This document shows positions 58,361 to 64,000 of a stretch of 64,000 bases of DNA, one piece after another. The notes below the pieces were generated by a model that was given only the letters and a program-made list of their open reading frames with translations, ran no database searches and had not been told where the DNA came from. Within the stretch, counting starts at the first letter, position 1. The number at the start of each line of letters is the position of its first letter. Origin of the DNA: VGBV01 sp963780395 (GTDB taxonomy: Bacteria; Actinomycetota; Thermoleophilia; Solirubrobacterales; 70-9); NCBI GenBank assembly GCA_963780395.1, contig CAWABY010000004.1, positions 62,001 to 126,000 on the forward strand, in the 5' to 3' direction. The translations under genes and the position numbers were made by a program.

Positions 58361-60118
58361 TTGCTGGCGCTGGGGATCGCGGCGGCCCTGATCGCCGACA
58401 AGGTCAAGGTCCCCGGCCTGCTGCTGTTCCTGGGCCTCGGGATGCTGGTCGGCTCAGAAGGGATCGGCGGCGTCGAGTTCGACGACGCCGAGCTGACCCG
58501 GACACTGGGGACGATCGGCCTGGTCCTGATTCTGTTCGAGGGTGGGCTGACCGCGGGTTGGAAGGAGATCAGGCCGGTGCTGGCGACCGCGATCTCCCTG
58601 GGGACGATCGGCACCATCCTCACCGCGCTGATCGCCGGCTTCGCCTCGGCCTGGATCCTCGACCTGAGCACGCTGGAGGGACTGATCCTGGGCTCGGCGA
58701 TCGCCGCCACCGACTCGGCGGCGATCTTCGCCGTGCTGCGCGGGTCGAAGCTGCGCCGCAAGGTGGCGCGCTCGCTCGAGGGCGAGTCCGGGATGAACGA
58801 CCCGGTCGCCCTGCTGCTCGTGACCGGCTTCATCGCCTGGATCGAGGAGCCCGGCTACGGGCTGCCCGACATGACATTGGAGCTGGTCGGGAAGCTCGGG
58901 CTCGGGGCGCTGCTGGGAATCGCGATCGGGTTCGCGGCCCGGGGCACGTTCAGGCGCCTCGAGGGGTTGACCGAGGGCCTCTATCCGGTCGCATCGATCG
59001 CCGCCGCCGCGCTGGCGTACGGGGTAACCGAGGTCGCGCACGGCTCTGGCTTCCTGGCCGTCTACCTGACTGCGCTGATCCTGGGCACGGGACGCGTGCC
59101 CGGGCGCCGCACCATCGTCGCCTTCCACCAGGGCCTGGGCTGGGTCTCGCAGATCTCGCTCTTCTTCCTGCTCGGCCTGCTCGTGTTCCCGAGCGAGCTG
59201 TTCGACGTCGCCGGCGACGGGCTGTTGATCTCTGCGGTTCTGATCTTCCTCGCGCGCCCGCTGGCGGCGCTGGTCGCCAGCCTGACCGACCGGTTCACCA
59301 TGCGCGAGCGGCTGATGCTGGGCTGGGCCGGCCTGCGCGGGGCGATCCCGATCTGGCTGGCGACCTTTCCCGTGATCGAGGGCCTGACCGAGGGTGGCGA
59401 GATCTTCAACATCATCTTCTTCGTAGTCGTCACCTCGACCCTGATCCAGGGCGCAACCTTCGAGCCGCTGGCGCGGCGCCTGGGGGTGACCAGCGACGAG
59501 CCGGCGCTGCCGCGGCCCCTGGTGGAGAGCGGCAGGATCGGGGCCCTGGGCGGAGAGGTCTTCGCCTATCGCGCCGAGGATGACGCCGCGATCGTGGGCC
59601 GGCCCGTTCGCGACCTGGGCCTGCCGCGCGAGGCGGTGGTGAACGTGATTGTCCGGCAGGGCGAGGCGATTCCGCCGCGCGGCTCGACCGAGATCGAGGC
59701 CGGTGACGAGCTTCACATCCTCGTCCGGGGCGAGCTGCGTAACGAGGTCGAGCGACTGATGCAGCGCTGGCGCGAGGGGCCGATCGACGCGCCGCCTCGC
59801 CCGCGGCTGCAGCCGCGCAGCTCGCCGCAGATCTTCAACGTGCGCCGCTGGACGGATGAGGACGGCGATCTCGGCCGCCCCGAGCTGATCGCCGGGATCG
59901 AGATCGCGCAGCGCCTGCGGACGAGGCGCGACAGCCCGGGGACCCTGGTGGTGCTTGCCGACGGGCGCTACGCCGTCACCGGTGACTCGCTGGTCGCCGT
60001 CGGCGGACGCGCGCAGGTCGCCGCTTGGGCCGCACGCCGCTTCGCGGCGGCGGAGGGCGGCGGCGCCAGGGCCTGGTGGCAGGAGGTCGCCGGGGTGCTG
60101 AACGCACCCGCGCGCTAG
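58361..60118 (+). CDS. Cation/proton antiporter (CPA1/NhaP2-like) with C-terminal TrkA-C-type domains
   Basis: 585 residues from TTG 58361; ~12 helices. ILGSAIAATDSAAIFAVLRG carries the TDxA ion site, LEGESGMNDPVALLLVTGFI the ND motif. LRGAIPIWLATFPVIEGLTE is the last core segment. The C-terminus (VGRPVRDLGLPREAVVNVIV, IEAGDELHILVRGELRNEVE) is an RCK/TrkA-C-like ligand-binding domain as in NhaP2. The frame extends upstream to a CTG overlapping the flippase stop (58298), adding IPLAADSAIHDAQLILIGG, possibly the real start. Confidence 0.88.
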   Translation: MLALGIAAALIADKVKVPGLLLFLGLGMLVGSEGIGGVEFDDAELTRTLGTIGLVLILFEGGLTAGWKEIRPVLATAISLGTIGTILTALIAGFASAWILDLSTLEGLILGSAIAATDSAAIFAVLRGSKLRRKVARSLEGESGMNDPVALLLVTGFIAWIEEPGYGLPDMTLELVGKLGLGALLGIAIGFAARGTFRRLEGLTEGLYPVASIAAAALAYGVTEVAHGSGFLAVYLTALILGTGRVPGRRTIVAFHQGLGWVSQISLFFLLGLLVFPSELFDVAGDGLLISAVLIFLARPLAALVASLTDRFTMRERLMLGWAGLRGAIPIWLATFPVIEGLTEGGEIFNIIFFVVVTSTLIQGATFEPLARRLGVTSDEPALPRPLVESGRIGALGGEVFAYRAEDDAAIVGRPVRDLGLPREAVVNVIVRQGEAIPPRGSTEIEAGDELHILVRGELRNEVERLMQRWREGPIDAPPRPRLQPRSSPQIFNVRRWTDEDGDLGRPELIAGIEIAQRLRTRRDSPGTLVVLADGRYAVTGDSLVAVGGRAQVAAWAARRFAAAEGGGARAWWQEVAGVLNAPAR

Positions 60119-60147
60119 GCACCCCGGACGCGAAGCCGAGGAGGTGC
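60118..60147. repeat. Dispersed hairpin repeat, copy C
   Basis: On the minus strand the core is CTCCTCGGC then TTCGCGTCCGGGG (60122-60143), with arms GGCAC and GTGCC. It lies in the 38-bp gap between two converging genes, where it may also serve as a bidirectional terminator hairpin. It differs from copies A and B by one core base. Confidence 0.75.
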
Positions 60148-60156
60148 CGATGGTGC

Positions 60157-60837
60157 TTACTCGGCCCCGGCCGCCTTCGCGATCGCCCGGTAGGCCGCAG
60201 CCGGGTCGTCGGCCCCGAACACCGCCGAGCCAGCGACGAACAGGCCAGCGCCGGCCTCGGCGACGCCGCCCGCGGTCTTCGGGTCGATGCCGCCGTCCAC
60301 CTCGATCGCGACCCCACCGGGCAGCATCGAGCGCAGGCGCTCGACCTTGCCGGGCGATTCCGGAATGAAGGGCTGGCCGCCCCAGCCGGGGTTGACCGTC
60401 ATGCAGAGCAAGATGTCCGCGTAGTCGCCGAGGTCGGGCACGGCGGAGGCCGGCGTCCCGGGGTTGATCGCGATCCCCGACAGGCAGCCAAGCTCCCGGA
60501 TCGCGCTCAGGGTGCGGTTGCTGTGGGGCGTCGCCTCGTAGTGGAAGCTGATCGAGTCGGCGCCGGCCTTGGCGAACTCCTCGATGTGGTGCTCTGGGAA
60601 CTCGATCATCAGGTGGACGTCGACGACGCCGCCCGCGTCGTGGACCTGGTCGGCGATGGAGCCGGCGACCAGCGGCCCAATCGTGATCGGAGGAACGAAG
60701 TGACCGTCCATCACGTCCACGTGGATCACCCGCGCTCCCGCGTCCATCACCTCGGCGACCTGGGCGCCGAGCCTGGAGAAGTCGGCCGAGAGGATCGAGG
60801 GGGCGACCCTCCGCGAGCGGTAGATGTCCTTGCTCAT
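60157..60837 (-). CDS. rpe: Ribulose-phosphate 3-epimerase
   Basis: 226 residues. VAPSILSADFSRLGAQVAEV, VIHVDVMDGHFVPPITIGPL, VDVHLMIEFPEHHIEEFAKA, LCMTVNPGWGGQPFIPESPG and VAIEVDGGIDPKTAGGVAEA. Both catalytic Asp (DVMDGHF, EVDGGI) and metal His are present. Pentose phosphate pathway. In the same direction as fmt-def-priA but separated by the zinc-ribbon gene. Confidence 0.97.
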   Translation of the reverse strand: MSKDIYRSRRVAPSILSADFSRLGAQVAEVMDAGARVIHVDVMDGHFVPPITIGPLVAGSIADQVHDAGGVVDVHLMIEFPEHHIEEFAKAGADSISFHYEATPHSNRTLSAIRELGCLSGIAINPGTPASAVPDLGDYADILLCMTVNPGWGGQPFIPESPGKVERLRSMLPGGVAIEVDGGIDPKTAGGVAEAGAGLFVAGSAVFGADDPAAAYRAIAKAAGAE

Positions 60838-60841
60838 TGAG

Positions 60842-61126
60842 TTAGATGGTGCGAAGCATCGAGTCGCCGCAGTGCTGGCACTTCATGTCCTCGGTGCGGC
60901 TCATGCGGCTGATCGTCTGGTGCTCGCCGCAGTTCGGGCACTGCGAGACGAGCTCGAAGCGCTTCAGGCAATAGACGCAGACGAAGCGCCCCGGAAGCTG
61001 TGCGGGACGCAGCCAGGGCTCTCCGCAGCCCGGGCAGTTGGGGCGCCGCAGCGCGCCCTCGGAAACCTCTTCTGTCTCGGCGTTCCCTCCCAGGCCGCCG
61101 TCCGTACGTTCAGTTCGCTCGGCCAT
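60842..61126 (-). CDS. Zinc-ribbon protein of unknown role
   Basis: 94 residues. Three Cys pairs: PNCPGCGEPW, FVCVYCLKRF, SQCPNCGEHQTIS and DMKCQHCGDSMLR. An acidic N-terminal tail (TERTDGGLGGNAETEEVSEG) precedes. It overlaps neither neighbour. In many actinobacteria rsmB sits at this position; here the gene is not present. Likely a nucleic-acid-binding or chaperone-like zinc protein. Confidence 0.65.
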   Translation of the reverse strand: MAERTERTDGGLGGNAETEEVSEGALRRPNCPGCGEPWLRPAQLPGRFVCVYCLKRFELVSQCPNCGEHQTISRMSRTEDMKCQHCGDSMLRTI

Positions 61127-61145
61127 GCACCGAGGGTATCGGCCC

Positions 61146-62057
61146 TCAGACGGCCTGGCTGGGAACGGGATGGCCCCGCACGAACTCGGCCGCCGCCATC
61201 GCCCGCTTGCCGGGAGGCTGCACCTGCTCGAGGGCGAGGGCCGCGGTCGGGGTTCCCAGCAACAGCATCCCCTCGACCTCCTCGATCCGCCCGGGCGGTG
61301 GCCCGCTCTCGACCGCCCGCGCCCGGCGCACTCCGAGCCTCCCGCCGTCTGCGAGCTGAAGGTGGGTGCCGACGTGCGGGTTCAGCGCCCGCACCTGCCA
61401 GGCGAGCTGGGCCGCGTCGCGGCTGGGGTCGAGGTGGCGCTCTGATGGCTCGATCTTCTCCGCGTAGGTCGCCGCCGCGTCGTCCTGCTCGGTCAGCTCC
61501 AGCTCGCCGGCCTCCAGCAGGTCGAGCGCCCGAACCAACAGATCTCCCCCCTGCTCGGCGAGCCTCGCGGCGAGCTCGTCGAAGTACTCCTGGGGCCCGA
61601 TCTCGAGAGGCTCCTGCAGCGCCACCGGCCCGGAGTCGAGGCCCTCGCTGACCCGCAGGATCGTCGTCCCCGTGCGCTCGTCACCGGCCATCATCGCCCG
61701 CTCGATGGGAGCTGCGCCACGCCAGCGCGGGAGCAGTGAGGGATGCAGGTTCAGCATCGTGAACTCGCTGAGCAAGGGCTCGGTGATCAGCTGCCCGATC
61801 GCGCAGACCGCGATCGCCTCGGGTCTGGACGCGCGCACCGCCTCGGCCGAATCCGCATCGTTGACGCTGGCTGTCTGGTGCAGCTCCAACCCGAGCTCGC
61901 GCGCAGTTGCGGCCACCGGTGGGGGCGCCAGCTTGCGCCCGCGACCCCTGCGGCTGTCGGGAGGCGTCACCACCAGCGCCAGAGAGTGCTGCGAGGTGGC
62001 CAGGCGCCGGAGCACCGTCGCCGCGAAGTCCGAGGTGCCGAGGTAGGCGGTCCTCAA
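61146..62057 (-). CDS. fmt: Methionyl-tRNA formyltransferase
   Basis: 303 residues from TTG 62057. AYLGTSDFAATVLRRLATSQ, SLALVVTPPDSRRGRGRKLA, LNLHPSLLPRWRGAAPIERA (catalytic His and the SLLPxWRGAAPI signature), ERTGTTILRVSEGLDSGPVA and YAEKIEPSERHLDP. It formylates initiator Met-tRNA, matching def next to it. TTG overlaps the def stop (TTGA). Confidence 0.96.
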   Translation of the reverse strand: MRTAYLGTSDFAATVLRRLATSQHSLALVVTPPDSRRGRGRKLAPPPVAATARELGLELHQTASVNDADSAEAVRASRPEAIAVCAIGQLITEPLLSEFTMLNLHPSLLPRWRGAAPIERAMMAGDERTGTTILRVSEGLDSGPVALQEPLEIGPQEYFDELAARLAEQGGDLLVRALDLLEAGELELTEQDDAAATYAEKIEPSERHLDPSRDAAQLAWQVRALNPHVGTHLQLADGGRLGVRRARAVESGPPPGRIEEVEGMLLLGTPTAALALEQVQPPGKRAMAAAEFVRGHPVPSQAV

Positions 62058-62719
62058 GCGACCGAGGAGGTCTCGGGCGCATCCGGGTCCCCCACGACAG
62101 GCTCGCGCTCGGGCGCGTAGGTGCCGCCCTCGCGGAGGGCCCGCAGCGCGGCGCGGCGCTGCTCCTTGGGAGCGTGCTGGAGCATCAGCACCCCGTCGAG
62201 GTGATCGATCTCGTGCTGGATCACCCGCGCCTCCAGGCCCGAGGCCTCGATCGCGAGCTCCTCGCCGCCGGGATCGACGGCGCTGACCCTGATGTACAGC
62301 GGGCGCTCGACGTCGACGACCACGCCGGGCAGGCTGAGGCAGCCCTCTTCGGCGGTGACCAGATCCTGCTCGGAGGACCACTCGACTCGAGGGTTGACGA
62401 GCGCCGTCACCGGGGCGTCCGAGCCCGCCTGGAAGACGAGGATGCGGCGCAGGATGCCGAGCTGGGTGGCGGCGAGGCCAACGCCCATCCCCTCCTGCAT
62501 CAGGCTGCTCATGCGCTCCACCTCGGCGGCGAGGGCATCGTCGAACTCCTGCACCGGCGAGGCGACCGAGCGCAGCACCGGGTCGCCGAACTTGATCACC
62601 TGGGCGAGGGCCACCTCGCGACGCTCGAGGCGCTCGGGATCGAGGCCCGCGGGGGCCTCGGACTCGGTCGCGAGCTCGTCCTCGGACGAGTCGTTCGTGC
62701 GGGGGGCTTGCTCCGCCAT
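62054..62719 (-). CDS. def: Peptide deformylase with N-terminal extension
   Basis: 221 residues from ATG 62719. Motifs: GMGVGLAATQLGILRRILVF (GxGLAAxQ), TAEEGCLSLPGVVVDVERPL (EGCLS) and ARVIQHEIDHLDGVLML (HExDH), so all metal ligands are intact. The first ~45 residues (MAEQAPRTNDSSEDELATES) are an acidic, probably disordered extension not found in most PDFs. Removes formyl groups from nascent proteins. Confidence 0.96.
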   Translation of the reverse strand: MAEQAPRTNDSSEDELATESEAPAGLDPERLERREVALAQVIKFGDPVLRSVASPVQEFDDALAAEVERMSSLMQEGMGVGLAATQLGILRRILVFQAGSDAPVTALVNPRVEWSSEQDLVTAEEGCLSLPGVVVDVERPLYIRVSAVDPGGEELAIEASGLEARVIQHEIDHLDGVLMLQHAPKEQRRAALRALREGGTYAPEREPVVGDPDAPETSSVA

Positions 62720-62781
62720 CTCCACTTCGAGTCTAAACGCGGCCCGCCACCGCTCGATCCCGCCTCGACGGACCCGAGGGG

Positions 62782-64000
62782 CTACTGCGGGTCCACGTCC
62801 ACCGAGATCGCGACCTCGCCGAGACGCCGGCCCCGGACCGCCGCGGCGACCGCCTCGCGGACGGCGGCCACAGCGGAGCGCCGCTCGGAGGACTTCAGCA
62901 GCAGCCTGCGGCGGTGCCTGCCGCGAAGCCGGAACAAGGGACGCCGGGCCCAGCAGGTCCACCCCGGGTTCGAGGCGCTCGGCGACGAGCTCGCGCAGCT
63001 CGCCCGCCGCGACATCGAGGCGCTCGGGGTCGGGCGAGGACAGCAGCACCTCGATCAGGTGCGAGTAGGGCGGGTAGCGCAGCTCGCGGCGGCGCTCCAG
63101 CTCCTCGGCCAGGAAGCCGGCCGAATCGTGACGCGCCCCGCGCCGGATGCTGGGGGCCTCTGGCGCCATCGTCTGCACCAGCACGCGGCCCCCGGCCGCG
63201 CCGCGGCCGCTGCGCCCCGCGAGCTGGGTGATCAGCGCGAAGGTGCGCTCCTCGGAGCGGAAGTCGGGCATGCGCAGGGTGCCGTCGGCGTCCAGCACCA
63301 CGCCCAGCGTGACCTCGGGGAAGTCGTGTCCCTTGGCCACCATCTGGGTGCCGACCAGGACGCCCGAGTCGGCGCGCTCGAAGCGGCTCAGCAGCTCGGC
63401 GTGGCCGCCGCCGGCGCTGTCGGAGTCGAGCCTGAAGACCTCGAGCGGGTCGAGCAGCCCGGCCAGCTCGGACTCGACCTTCTGGGTCCCGGCCCCAACG
63501 TGCGCGATCGTGACCGATCCGCAGTCGGGACAGCTCTGGGGCTTTGGCTCGGTGTGGCCGCAGTGGTGGCAGCGCAGCGCCCCGCTGCGATGCAGGACCA
63601 GGCTGACGTCGCACTCAGGGCATTCCCAGGCGCGGCCGCAGGAACGGCATGCGAGGTACGTGGACCAGCCCCGGCGGTTGATCAGGATGATCGCCTTGCC
63701 GCCGCTGCGCCGCAGCTCGGCGAGCGCCTCGACCGTCGAGGGGTGAAGCGGGCCGCGCACCCCGCCGCGCATGTCCAGCACCTCCACGGGCGGCAGCGGC
63801 AGGCCGTCCACTCGCTCGGGCAGCTCCAGGCGGCGCATCGCCTCCCAGCTCTCGGGCCGGGGGGTGGCGCTGCCCGCCACCAGCACGGCGCCTGCTTCAG
63901 CCGCGCGCCTGGCCGCCAGCTCGCGCGCGTCGTAGCGCGGATCGGACTCCTGCTTGTAGGAGGAGTCGTGCTCCTCGTCGATCACGATCAGCCCGAGATC
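62782..64000 (-). CDS. priA: Primosomal protein N' (PriA), truncated at the right edge and frameshifted near its 3' end
   Basis: The visible part starts in the helicase domain at LGLIVIDEEHDSSYKQE (DEEH box), then GRAVLVAGSATPRPESWEAM-like motif III, CRSCGRAWECPECDVSLVLH, RCHHCGHTEPKPQSCPDC (zinc fingers), VGTQMVAKGHDFPEVTLGVV (motif V) and ITQLAGRSGRGAAGGRVLVQ (motif VI). The normal C-terminus LFRLRGRHRRRLLLKSSERR to ISVDVDPQ is in another frame; removing one T (complement of A at about 62941) joins them. Confidence 0.85.

Overview
The window is GC-rich chromosomal DNA from an actinobacterium, most likely class Thermoleophilia (Solirubrobacterales or a relative). I infer this from dozens of overlapping GC-rich genes with GTG/TTG starts, a whiG/fliA-type sigma factor, an actinobacterial-type EF-G paralogue, a SepIVA/DivIVA-like protein beside coaD, and a large family of SnoaL/NTF2-fold proteins that begin MSEENVE and end EALEAAGL. 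No species name can be read from the sequence alone.

Layout. 1-8250 is accessory DNA: two tandem arrays of small SnoaL-like genes (456-3540 and 4563-7799). Neighbouring genes are separated by exactly 3 nt (one junction has 4) and joined by an almost invariant ~50-bp junction that spans the end of one gene, its stop codon, and the start of the next. The first array also holds a methyltransferase fused in frame by loss of a stop codon, a divergent SnoaL relative, and a cassette cut short against a phage terminase fragment. A recurring noncoding element lies at the array ends. 8250-9304 has a ribbon-helix-helix gene, tRNA-Cys and tRNA-Gly. 9333-17093 carries a hotdog thioesterase, an RNase H-like protein, an EF-G-like GTPase, a whiG-type sigma factor, XerC/D, an L,D-transpeptidase, a folate cyclo-ligase-like protein and a frameshifted alpha/beta hydrolase. 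17059-22054 (minus) has ilvD, thiD, a HAD phosphatase and dprA.

22051-38448 is a chain of housekeeping genes, mostly on the minus strand: comM, [yraN inverted], rnhB, lepB, rplS, trmD, khpA, rpsP, a TolB-like secreted protein, ffh, then (past two insertions) ftsY, smc, rnc and acpP, followed by plsX, rpmF and the DUF177 gene up to 40634. rimM is absent from the rpsP-trmD cluster and yraN is flipped. 40667-45930 is metabolic and accessory: methyltransferase, secreted protein, enoyl-CoA hydratase, SDR, and a decayed or badly sequenced phosphotransferase region. 45463-51899 has a SepIVA-like gene, coaD, rsmD, recG, DUF427, a FakA-like gene and rpmB. 53280-56856 is a complete riboflavin operon (ribD-ribE-ribBA-ribH). 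56928-60118 holds a flippase and a cation/proton antiporter on the plus strand. 60157-64000 is rpe, a zinc-ribbon gene, fmt, def and a priA that runs off the right edge.

Main points of interest: (i) the cassette-like SnoaL arrays with a junction that is both protein terminus and translation-restart module; (ii) a dispersed hairpin with a fixed loop and compensatory arms, present three times and once read in frame inside recG; (iii) an rnc gene at the canonical locus whose product lacks several catalytic acids; (iv) a 250-bp element with imperfect terminal inverted repeats and paired palindromes that also reads as a two-copy peptide repeat; (v) a set of single-base frameshifts, nearly all insertions, that suggests local sequence error or decay.
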